Origin: Acanthopleura granulata
Taxonomy: Eukaryota > Mollusca > Polyplacophora > Chitonida > Chitonidae
Assembly: GCA_016165875.1 (NCBI GenBank)
Contig: JABBOT010000009.1
Span: 9,340,017-9,404,016 of the forward strand
Length of the DNA stretch: 64,000 bases
Direction of reading: 5' to 3'
The translations under genes were made by a program, and so were the position numbers. Each line of letters opens with the position of its first letter. The stretch's first letter is position 1. The notes beneath the pieces are model-generated. The model saw only the letters and a list, made by a program, of their open reading frames with translations, searched no databases and was not told the origin of the DNA. Positions 12,201 through 24,200 of the stretch are shown piece after piece.

Positions 12201-15200
12201 TGGTGTTTCAGTCAAAGCCCTATCTATTGATCTTGAGCATAGGTAAATTGCAGTCTGTTAGCAATCCTGACTTGGAGATGTTCTCCAATCTGCATAATCT
12301 GCATTTTCTCGGTAGCACAATTTGATGTATTGACTTTGTCATTAGGTCAAATGCTACTCCATAAGGTTTGTAGCGTTCAACAAACCCTTTGCATGAACAC
12401 TTCTTATGTAATAGATTTGTCCAATTTTCATTAAAGACATCAATACTAGAGATCGTATGGTCTGAAAGCAGTTATAACATCTGATTGACAAGAATGAGGC
12501 TGTGTGTTAGTTAGCATCTTCCATTTGGAATGGCTTTAATTCACTTTGATCACTCTTCCCATGACTGGTGTGGTAACAGCACTGTATGTATTCTGAAATA
12601 CTAACTTAAAGGTGAACTGAATATCAAAAAGTCAAGCAATTTTTCAACAAGTCAGGTGATTGGATACATGCCGGTGTATTTTTCCTGGTTTTAGGTGTTT
12701 TAGATTCCTTTCCTGGTACAACTCCCAGTAGAAAACCAAAAGGCAAGAGAGGTTTGACACGTGTCACCAAAGCTATCACCTCTCCAGTTACATGTGCAAC
12801 GGTAGCACCGTCAGGTGGCACAAAGGCAAAGCCAGGGCAACCAGTAGAAGCAGCTATTCCACCTCACTCGGTGGCCAGTGCTGTGGACATTGGCTACTTG
12901 AAGCAGGTTGGTCAAAATCCTTTTTTTTCATTCCCCCACACTTCTTGGAAATGCAAAGTTGGCATCTTGATTTGTGCGTGCCTGATTTCTCAGTAGTGTT
13001 TAACGTTAGGTCAGTCAAAATGTTGCAGAGTATCTAGTTCAAAGATGGAACTAAATTTTTTTTCAGGTGACCATGTTTTAGTAAATGTTAACAAGAATAT
13101 TGCAATAAATTGTATTGCTTTAAAGTTCAACTGGTTAGAATATTTAGTCAGTAGAGTTAACATTTATTAACTTTTATCTGTATGATTTGATTTGTTCCAA
13201 GGAAAGTATAGAATTGTCTCTTTCCATTGAAAAAACAAACCAAAAGCGTCATTTTCTGAAAAATGATCCTAGGTTGAACAATCAATCAGTCAGTGTCGTC
13301 ATTGTTGCAATGCAGGTTGTGGCAAACTCTGCCTCCCTGAAGTCATACCTGACCCATTACAACATGCCTGTGGAGGAAGTGACCCCTCAGAGCCCAGGAA
13401 CCCCAGCGAGGACCCCTGAGGGGATGGGTGGGGTAGGTGCTGACCGAAGCCGTAATGCCTCACCCTTTGAGACTGTGGCTGAGGCTCTCCATCTACAGTG
13501 GTCTGTTATTGGTAAGACTGCTATCACATATCTTAATAAATCATATTTATCCTATATGAGTATTACATATCAGAGGTAGAGAAATCTGACCTGTTACTCA
13601 CCAAAGGTTGATGGCATAGTTATTGCAGGCTTTCTGATGATTAAAATTTTTATCACCATAGTGATAAGACACATGTGCCTAAGGCTAAGCACTGAGATGT
13701 TGTTTTAAATTGTGACTTAAGTCACAAAAGCCTTCATGGAACCAGTTTATGATCTATTAATGTTTCTTAGTGCCCCTGTAAATAAAGAAAGAAGAAATAT
13801 ATAAAATAAATGAAAAAAAAAAAATTGATGTAGAGATTCAAGGTTCATCCAAGTTGTAATTATCTTCAGGTGATAAGAACATTCAGCCAGCTTCTGCTGA
13901 GGAGATTGCTCAGGTGATCGCAGATGCTGAGAGGCGCTTGAGACAAGGACAGGCCACTTCACTGGACACTTCACAGACAGCTTCAGTGGGGTCCCCCACA
14001 GCACTGGCTGACAATGGCAAGGTAAGGGGAGACAATTCAGAGGGGGGGACAATTCCATTAGAGAAAAGCAATGGATAGAGAAAAGCACGAGTTGTGTGTG
14101 AAGGAAAAATACTCTGCCAGATGGCCTTTCTGTGACGATGATGTCAGTGGGGTTACCAGATTAACTGTGAAGATTTTTACAGATTATTTGGTTGATCTTT
14201 GGACACATGAAATGTTAAACAGGTAAAGATGTTCTTGTGCATTGTACTTAAGACAACGAATGTTTTTGTATATGCATATGATTTGCCAAAATTTCTGAAA
14301 CCAGTTTCTGTATGTTTTTAGATAACTTTCATGACAACAAATGCAGCAATGGAATCTTCAATGACGGCCAGTGAGACATCGTCCCTCTCACAAGACCTGA
14401 GTGTTTCTGAGACAACAGAAACGCAGGACATTACCGAGAGCCCTGTGCGATCAGTTAAAGGTGGATCCATGCCAGATTCTGAGAAAACACAGACCAAAGA
14501 GCTCATTCGCATATCTGCTGAAAGCATCACAAGGACAAAAGAGAGGTCATCCTGGTTTTCAGGCTCCTCGTCAAAACCTACACATCCTTCCACACCTCCA
14601 CTGACTAAAGAGCACCACAAGCAGAAAGCTGTACCCCATTCTGATAGCAATGAACTGTCCGTTGTTAGAGAGACCGATACATTGTCCATGAAGTCAAGGA
14701 AGTCGGAAGACGAGGGAAGCTTGTCTGATGCTGCCAGCGATGTTGCATCTGTGGATAAACTTGATGCAGAGGTGTTTTTGAAGTCACTGCCACCGCTTCA
14801 GCCCTTGGATTTAAGCGAGTTTACAACAACAACAGGGTCTCGTTACAGAAGTTATTCTCCGCCAGTTAGAGACACATCGTTTTCATCAGGAACCGACAAA
14901 TCCAATGCAGCTGCCTCATCTGCGAACGTCCTGCCAAAACCCACTGTCCAAAGTCCCATGGATGTGCTGGAAAGTCTGCTTGGGCAAAACTACAAGATGC
15001 CTTTCTCAAAAGGTGAAACAGTTCCAGTTTTAGGACCTTTGTTTCAAAAATCTGTACGGGAATCAACGCAGATGTCTCCCAGACGACCGGTAAGTGACGG
15101 AAGCCAAAAGTTGGGTTAATAATGCATCTATAAGGTTTTGTGTGAAAAAAATTACCTGGTCCCCTATTATGTGAGTAGTGATTTATAATGAAGCATGATG

Positions 15201-18200
15201 TGAATACCTTGTGTATTGTAATTCTTCAACCGTTCCACATGTTTTGCAAGATGTTTATTCAAGCATATTCTGAGATCATTATTCTGTGCAGACTGAAATT
15301 TTGTGAAGCCCCTCAATTGACACACCCGACGAGTGTACTTTTGTCTCCAAGATCAAATTAAAAAAGATGCATAAATTGCACCGAAGCTGTCCTTAAAAAT
15401 ATGTTTGTTGGGCTAAACCTGACCAACTCTTGAAAGCCTAGTACTCAGAGGCTTTCATTGGTATTTTCATAAATGTTAATTTCTGTAAAATTTCTATCTT
15501 TTTCAAGAGCCAGAATAAAGAAAAAGAATTCCCTACTGACCGACCCTATTTTTTCTCACAGGGTTAGGCTACGCCCAACAAACAGTTTTTTAAGGATGGC
15601 CTGGGCCCGGTTTTATAAAGCGTACGTAGTGCAAAGCAGCCCTTAGCTAAGAGCACTTCCTATCTCCTCAACATAAGTTGCCATGGTAGTTATGGGAATA
15701 CTTATCTAAGTGTGCTTCATGAAACCAGGGCCAGAAAGTTGCTATTTCATATGCAAAAAGTTAGGCTAATTAATCTGTGCTTCATGTCAGCAGGTGAGTA
15801 CCTCCAGTATGGGGAGCCTTTCCGCACCTGCCTCAGAAGAGCTGGAACATGTCCTCCGTGAGAAGGCTAAGCTGGAGGGCCAACTGGAAATGCTGAGTCA
15901 AGAGGCTGAAACTGTCATGCAAGAACGTGCGGAACTCCAGGCTCTGGTAGCCTCACTGAAACTCAAGCTGAAATCTCAGGGTGACAAGACGACGTTTGCA
16001 GAAAAGGATAGCTTGCTGAGCGAGATGAACAACCTGAGGCAAAGTAGAGTGATGCTTGAAGAGGAGCTGCGAGAAACACAGAAGCTACTGGAGGAAAAGA
16101 ATGAAGAGGCCCGAGCCATCCAGGAAGAGTTGCAGGCGACTCAGGAAACTACGGACAAACTGCACAGTAAGATGAAGGAAATTAGAGATGAGCTTAAGGC
16201 CAAGGAGGTCACAATTCAGGCTCTGAAGAATAAAGTGGCCGAGCTGTATGTAGAGGTCCAGACGGCTTTACAGGCAAAGATGTCTGCCGATAGCGATGCA
16301 CGGTCGGCCAACAATGACGTCGCGACATTGATTAATGCCAAAGAGTGGTACCAGCAGCAGTTGCAGCTTGCACATGAAGCGCGCTCGGAAGTGCAGAGAC
16401 AGCTGACGATTCTCCAGGCAAACACTGTCTCTCATGGGAAGGTTATCGAACGGCTGAAATCGGAAAACAGTCGCATTCGACAGCAGCTGACAACCGTACA
16501 AAGCCAAGCCCTGAAAGAGAAAGAAGCCTTGGCAAGGCATCTGGAAACCATCGAATCGGACATGCTTGATCGGGAAGCCGCTTTCCAAGAAATTTCACGG
16601 GAAAGATCCTTGATGGAAAACACGCTTCATCACAAAATGACATCTGTAGAAGCTGAGACTTCAAAACTGTCGGAGCTGGTGGCCACTGTTGCAGACTTGG
16701 AGGTGCAGCTGGAAAAAGCACAAAATGACCTCAAGCGCAGACATGCGCACATTTCAATTCTAGAGTCAGAGCAATCTGAGCTGATGAAAAGGTTGAATCT
16801 TTCTCAAGAGAATCTGTCGGAAAGGGATAAAATCATAGAAGATTTGGAACAGAAACTAATAGAGGTCGAAGGTCGCCTGAAAGCATTCCAAAATGATGTG
16901 GGAATGAAGGACAGTGAAATTTTAAAATTGAAAGAGGAGAAGGCTACAACTGAAATTGCTCTGAGGGCAGCACTGGAGGAAAAGAAGACAGTAGACAGGG
17001 CTCTGGAGTCTCTGAGAGGGGACATGGGTAAAGTGGAAAAAAGTTTCCGACAAATGAAGCAGGACTTGAGCAATCGTTCGAGTGAGCTCCAGCGGGCTCG
17101 AGATGAAAAGAGGCAGACACAAGAGGAGCTGGAAAGGCTGTCTACTCAGTTCAGAACACAGCAGCTGAGTTCCGAGTCAGCCAGCAAGGACATTCAGGAC
17201 AAAGGTCAGTTGGTGGACGACTTGATGAAGGAGAAACATGACCTTGAGTTGACCTTGGAGACTATGAGGACAGAGATGAGCAAGCTTCAATACGCGTCTT
17301 CTTCAACAGAACATGAGGAGGAGAAAGTGCTGCTGAGAACTGAGCTAAATACTACCAAACAGGCACTGTTTGATGTACAACAACAACTTCACTTGGCTCA
17401 GGAGCAAAAAGCACTGTCGTCTGCTTCACCTGAATTGAGTTCAGGGGAAATTGTTGCAGTGGAAAAGTTGGATGAAAGTATTCAGCGAGAAAACGAGGAG
17501 TTAAAACAAAAGCTTAAAGATGTCCAAAGTAAAGGTCAAAAAGACTTTCTGAAACAAAAAGCCCGAGCTACCAAACTAAGCGCGGACATGACCAAGCTAC
17601 AAGAAGAACTGAAGGATCGCCAGGACATATTTGAGTCCAACGTGGAACAGCTGAGTGCAAAGTTACGAGAGACGATTGTGGAAAAGGAAAAATTGGAGAC
17701 TGAGCTTGAAATGCTTCACAGAAAGTTTGACCTGACCATGGTAGAACAGAAGGACCAGTTACAAACCGAACTTCAGGTATTTAAAGGCTGTAAATGGTCA
17801 TATTTTTTGAAAGTGAATATCCTCAGTTCATTGAATTCATTTACTCTTTGGACAGAACATTTCAGTCAGCTGTACAAGTACATGTAAGAGATTTTTTCAT
17901 TTTTGATTTTATAACCTCAGCCTGAATGTGTCATTATGATGTAAGAGTTTTACCAAAGTATTACATTGATGATTTTGTAAATATGTGTTTCCCTCTCCTC
18001 TCCCCGCCACCCGAGATAGTGTACAGGTTTAAAGGATATTTTGTGGAACAAAGATAGCTGAATCATGCGTTACTTGTAATTGAACATTTCAGACAATGGC
18101 TACTGAGCTAGAGACTGCCCAACTCAGAAAACAGGAGTTAGAGTCAGCCTTGTTTGAACTGAAGAGAATCAAGGACCAGGAGATTGAGGAGTACAAGTCA

Positions 18201-21200
18201 CAGTTATCTGCCCTTGAGGAGCAGCTTGTGCAGGAGAGACAGGAGAGGTGTGAGAGTTCAAGAACAGATGAGCAGAACAGACATCTGGCGTTGGAATTGG
18301 AGAAGGAGCGTGGTAGAGTAGCAGGTGAGAATGGTGTCTTGTTTTATGAGGTACACCAGTTCCAAAGATGAAGTGCAGTTTCATTTTATGAGGTACACTA
18401 GTTCCAAGGACAAAGTACAGTTTCATTTTATGAGGCATACTAGTTCCAAGCAGGAATTACATATTCATTTTATTCAGTACACCAGTGTCAAAGGGTAGTT
18501 TCATTTTATTCAGGACGCAAGTTCCAGTGTGCAGTTTTATTCTATGAGATACTAGTGTTCCTAAGTGCAGCTTCATTTTATGAGATACATTAGTTCCAAG
18601 GATGAAGTATAGTTGTATTTTATGAGGTACACTAGTTCCGAAGTGCGGTTTCATTTCATGAGGTACACTAGTTGCAAAGTGCGGTTTGATTTCATGAGGT
18701 ACACTAGTTCCAGAGTGCGGTTTCATTTTATGAGGTACACTAGTTCCAGAGTGCGGTTTCATTTTATGAGGTACACTAGTTCCAGAGTGCGGTTTCATTT
18801 CATGAGGTACACTAGTTGCAAAGTGCGGTTTGATTTCATGAGGTACACTGGTTCCAAAGTGTGGTTTCATTTTATGAGGTACACTGGTTCCAAAGTGTGG
18901 TTTCATTTCATGAGGTACACTAGTTTCAAAGTGCTGTTTTAATTCATGAGGTACACTAGTTCCATAGTGCAGTTTCATTTTATGAGGTACACTAGTTCCA
19001 GAGTGCGGTTTCATTTATGAGGTACAGTGGTTCCAAGGACGCAGTGCTGGTTCAGCCCCAGCTCTCCCACTCACTGTTTGTAAAACTTTGGTGACAAGGC
19101 TGTTTGGCCGCCAGTGCATCTTTTGTTCAAGTCCACACATCATACATGGGAATGTTCATCAGTAATTTGCCAGTGGTTCATGGTTTTTCCCTTGGTACAC
19201 CAGTTTCCAAACTGACAATTTTTCTGACAATTTTTGACAAAAAACGAAATCATGAGTCCTGATGCAAGGGGTAAAATGACGTGTGGATTGTGAAGAGAAA
19301 CTAGGTACCAAGTGAGAATTGCCTTGAAAACAATCAAATACATAAATTTGTTTTCAAAACTTTTTGAATGGTGAGGATAGAGATTCAGTCTCACATTATC
19401 AAAAATAATGTACAATGTAGAGAGCTTTTCCTCAGACTGATAAGCTGGCTACAAAGCCCTGAGAACTGTTGGGATTCAACTTTACATTATTAAATTTTAG
19501 AAAATAATGACATAATGATAACAGAATCGATGAGTTGTATATGTGGATTTACCTCGTCACTGGCAGGTTTGTTATGATATCACGGGATAAGTAGCAGTGG
19601 GATTCATTCTCACTTGTCACTGTATGCCTAATACCGAGGTATTGATGACATAACCACTGACCTGTGAGCTTTTCCTGACTGGTAGGCCTGTTACAAAGCC
19701 AGAGCTCTCTGAAGCAGCATGTGTCCAGTCTGGAAGAAGCCCTGGCAAGGAGAGAGTCATCTCTGGTGGAACTGCACAACCATATGCAGGAGAGTGTCTC
19801 GGAACGGGAGAAGGCGGAGCATGAGTACATCAGAAGGATCCAGACGCTTGAGGGCGGCCTGCAGAAGGAGCGCGAAGCCCATCGGGATGTCCGCAAAAAG
19901 GTAGGTTCGTAATTTATGACATGTGCTGTTAATTTTGTCTAGGACTAACTTGCCGATTTTTTTTGGCTGGTTCTGTGAGTTATACTGACCGAAGAAAGGT
20001 AGTTTTCTGGCTTGCTTGGACAAGAGAATGATATTCTACTTGAAAGTGTCAATTTCGACAACAGAAGTAATGTTTTGCGACATTTATTTGCCTCTAAAAA
20101 TGCTTTTTTTGGTGCAATGTAAGGTCATTCATAGTAATTGAGAACATTTTCAAGCATTGACATGCTTTTTTGTTTCACAGAATTTCACAGGTCTGTTTTC
20201 TAAATCATGCCTATCTGAGTTGAAAGACAGTGGTAAAGGTGACTCTGTTTGAGAGGAAAAGTTATGAAAAATTGATTTGCACTCTTTTGTGAAAGTGGCA
20301 ACCTGTCTATAGCACCAACAATCAGAGGAAAACCTCTAAGAATAGGAAGTCAGCTCAGCCTTATCTATGTAAATGTAAAAAAATTACTCTGTACTATGTA
20401 AAAAAATTGTTCATAACAGGTTTAAATTTAGGATTTAAGTCAAAGTCTAAAGATGGTTAATCTGGTGTAACAAATACACCAGATTTTGTAGGGATTTTGG
20501 AAATGTATACAAATTTCCAACCAACGATGCATACTGTAATGATTCAGCATAGTTAGTTTTGAAAAAAATGGAAGGAAGGGAATCTCTAAATATTGACAGC
20601 ATGCATCATGCTTACTCCTGACTTAAATATTCAGAGTTTCTGTCCTTCTGTTTCATCTGTTTTCTCTCTCTTTCTCCACAGATTGGACAGAAAATAACAG
20701 AGAGCAAACGTGTACGCCGGCAGTACGACTCTTTAAAAGTAGAGCATGAACAACTACAGCAAGATTACGAGCAGAAACAAAATGAGATTCATCAGCTCCA
20801 AACAGAGTATGAAAACGTGCGACAGACAGAGCTGTCACAACGCACCCTGGTGGAGAGACTGCAGTCCCAGAAAGCACTTCTGCAGACGGAATGCGAGAGG
20901 CTGGAACGAGCCATGAAAGACTCGGAATCCAACAACCCTGTCTTTGCCAAACAGCTTGAGGTTATAACGGAGTTTTTATTGGATGGATCCACTTTACAAA
21001 ATTGAATTATGCTAAAAAGAAAAACAGAATTGTTGGCAGAAGAGCCAGCAAAAACTATATTTGTCATATTCTTAATGTTGAATGTCAGTGATTTGAGGCA
21101 ATGTTTTTGTGTATCTTTGTGGGGGCCACCCTGGCTTAATGGTTAATGTGCTAACACTGCAATGAGTCAGTGCAGTCTCTGTGCAAGCAAGCTCTGCCTG

Positions 21201-24200
21201 GCTTTCTCTCCAGTCATATGGAAAGGTCTGCCAGCAACGTGTTGATGGCCGTGGGTTTCTCCTGGGCTGTGCCCAGTTTCTTCCCACTATATTCTGATAC
21301 TAATGATTCTTCAGTATGATGTAAAACACCAGTGAAATAACAAAATAAGTTTTGTTACAAACCCTGTGCAAGAAAGCCTTGTGCTATATACTTTATTGAT
21401 TCCTACATGAAAAGTCAGTATATTATTTCATTTTTTTGTTTTCTGTTTTTCAGACCTTGGAATGGCAGATAAAACAGAAGGATGCAGAGATTAACTCCCT
21501 TCAAGACCAGGTGGAGCTGTCGGATCATAGACATCTTGCAGAGGCTGAAAACATCACCAAAGCTCTTCATGTAAGTCTGCAAAATTTGATATCCACACAA
21601 AACATGCTTTCAGTCATGGAAAATATGTGGAAAAGTGTTAATATTCAAAGATCAGTGATGTGCTAACCATTTCCTAAAAAAAAATACAGACAATAACTAA
21701 ATAAACTAAGAAGTATCTCTCAGTCAGGTTTCCACATATAGTATATAATGTTGTTAGAGGTCTTTTCTCCAAAAATAGTCCGGAAAATTTTGTCATGATG
21801 GCAACTGAAAAAAATACGAGACAAAGAAAATACAGCTGATTTACATGTATACGTATAATGCATGATTCTGCATGCTTTTTTAACCTGACACTGCTTCATT
21901 ATTGTTTCTTTGATCCAGTTTTGGGGATTTCTGGGATTGGAATTCATACATTTGGAAGACTTGGCCTTTAAAAGTGTAGTTTCAGAAGCACTAAAAATGA
22001 TATTGCAGTGATACTTTGGATGTGAACATTTAATCACTATATCGTTTTAAAGTGACTCAGAAATCAGCTGGAATCAAGCAAAATGTCTCACATGATGAAA
22101 GGTGAAATTTATGTCAAATGCACTAATAGTAAATTTTTGCGAAAATTTCAAGGCAGTGAAAAAAAAAATCCTGCAGAGCATTCAAAGTACAAGTTTCGAC
22201 AGTCCAGCAGTTGTATTTATATATTTATCTATATAAATGTTTGATTGAGAATGGCAGGGCCCCCGTGGCTCAGTTGGTTAGCGTGCAAGCAAAACCGTGG
22301 AAGCCTCCCACCAATGCCGTGGCTGTGAGTTCAAGTCTAGCTTATGCTGGCTTCCTCTCTGTCCATACTTGGGAATGGTCATGGGTTTCCCCTGGTCTTT
22401 GCCCGTTTTCCTCCCGCTATAATGCTGGCTGCCATCATACAAGTCAAATATTCTTGAGTTTGGTGTAAAACATCAATCAAATAAATAAATAAATTGATTG
22501 AGAATGAGAGAGTAATGAATTTCTCGTTCTTCTGTGTCTGCCTTCAGGCATCACAGATAGAGGCCGAACAGCTGAGACAAGAGTTGATGTCCTCAAAGAA
22601 AGAGAAATATGACCTCCAGTCCAAAATGGCTGAATTAAGAGGGGCACTGAAAGCAGCTATTCAGCACTATAAGGTGAGTGTTTCTACCTGGAGCAGTTCA
22701 TCGTGACTCTTCATTCATCTCCTGAGGGAAGAGGCCATACCGAACAGCCGTGGGTCCATGTAGTGCGTCTGTGGAGCAGTGTCTGGTGTCTTCAGCATGG
22801 CATTCCTGTGAGGCAGCTCTATACATATATAGGCTGGAGAACTACTGACTTTTGTCCATGTCGAAGTTGCTAATTTTTCGTGGTTCCAAAAGATCTGTTG
22901 GTGGGAATGTGTTGTGGGGGCTGGTAGGACGGTAGAATGATATCCTACTGGAAGAATGGGGGCCTCGGTGTCCGGGTAGCGCGTGGCGTGATGACCCCAT
23001 GCCTGTCATGAATGCGGTCGCTTTGAGTTCAAATCCATCTCATACTGGCTTCCTCTTCGGCCATACATGGGAAGGTCTGCCAGCAACCTGTGAATGGTGG
23101 TGGGTTTCCCCTGGGTTCTGCCCGGTTTCCTCCCACCATAATGCTGGCTGCCGTCGTGTAAATGAAATATTCATTATGGCATAAAACACCAGTCAGATAA
23201 ATAAATATTGGAAGAATGTAAGGTTCAGCTCGAAAACTAATACTGTACAAAAAAAAGTATTATATTTTTTGTGGCAAAATATATGTCATTTACAGTAGAT
23301 GACATGTTTGGCCACACGTTGTGATGAAATACAACTGTGGTAATACAGTATGATGGGACCAAAATAGGGTGGAAAGAGACCTAATCTCAAATAAAACAGT
23401 ATGTTATAAGTATATTACAGTAATAAATTAAGAAATTTAGGCATACCCACATAGTAAATTGCAAAATTTAGGTTTGCCTTTTATTGTTATTATCATTGAA
23501 CCCATGTACATGTAGGTGTCTGTAGCAGTGTATATTTATATTGTAGTTGAACCAAAGACTTGGACAGTCTTTTCAACAGAAGAATGGGCCAGACTCTGGG
23601 GACGGGGAGAACAACAACCCAGAATCCAGGGACCTTGGGGGGTTTGATGTGGAGACGTATGAGAAGTTACTGGAAGAGACAGCTGCTAAGGCCTTAAACA
23701 GCAAGTAAGTCATCACAGTACAGAAAGGTTTTGTTGGGGGGAGGGGGGGGGTAGAGGGTAGAGAACAGCCTGGAGCCTAGTGATCCTGGCTAGAGAGTTT
23801 GATGTGGAGACGTATGAGAAGTTACTGGAAGAGACAGCTGCTAAGGCCTTAAACAGCAAGTAAGTCATCACAGTACAGAAAGGTTTTGTTGGGGGGAGGG
23901 GGTGGGTAGAGGGTAGAGAACAGCCTGGAGCCTAGTGATCCTGGCTAGAGAGTTTGATGTGGAGACGTATGAGAAGTTACTGGAAGAGACAGCTGCTAAG
24001 GCCTTAAACAGCAAGTAAGTCATCACAGTACAGAAAGGTTTTGTTGGGGGGAGGGGGTGGGTAGAGGGTAGAGAACAGCCTGGAGCCTAGTGATCCTGGC
24101 TAGAGAGTTTGATGTGGAGACGTATGAGAAGTTACTGGAAGAGACAGCTGCCAAGGCCTTAAACAGCAAGTAAGTCATCACAGTACAGAAAGGTTTTGTT

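Noticed and set aside
15794..15796. GTG as translation start of the long coiled-coil frame
   Set aside because: It is the first codon after a tandem acceptor, in phase with the upstream exon ending CCG; not a start.
18457..19014. 185-codon - strand frame of a 12-residue repeat
   Set aside because: Comes from the 36-bp minisatellite in a golgin intron; also open on the other strand because the period is a multiple of three. No unique flanking sequence.
18340..19030. CRISPR-like direct repeats
   Set aside because: Units are contiguous without unique spacers and lie in a eukaryotic intron.
22999..23184. 61-codon ORF of Ser/His-rich sequence, and the similar one at 22211
   Set aside because: Both are translations of the SINE body.
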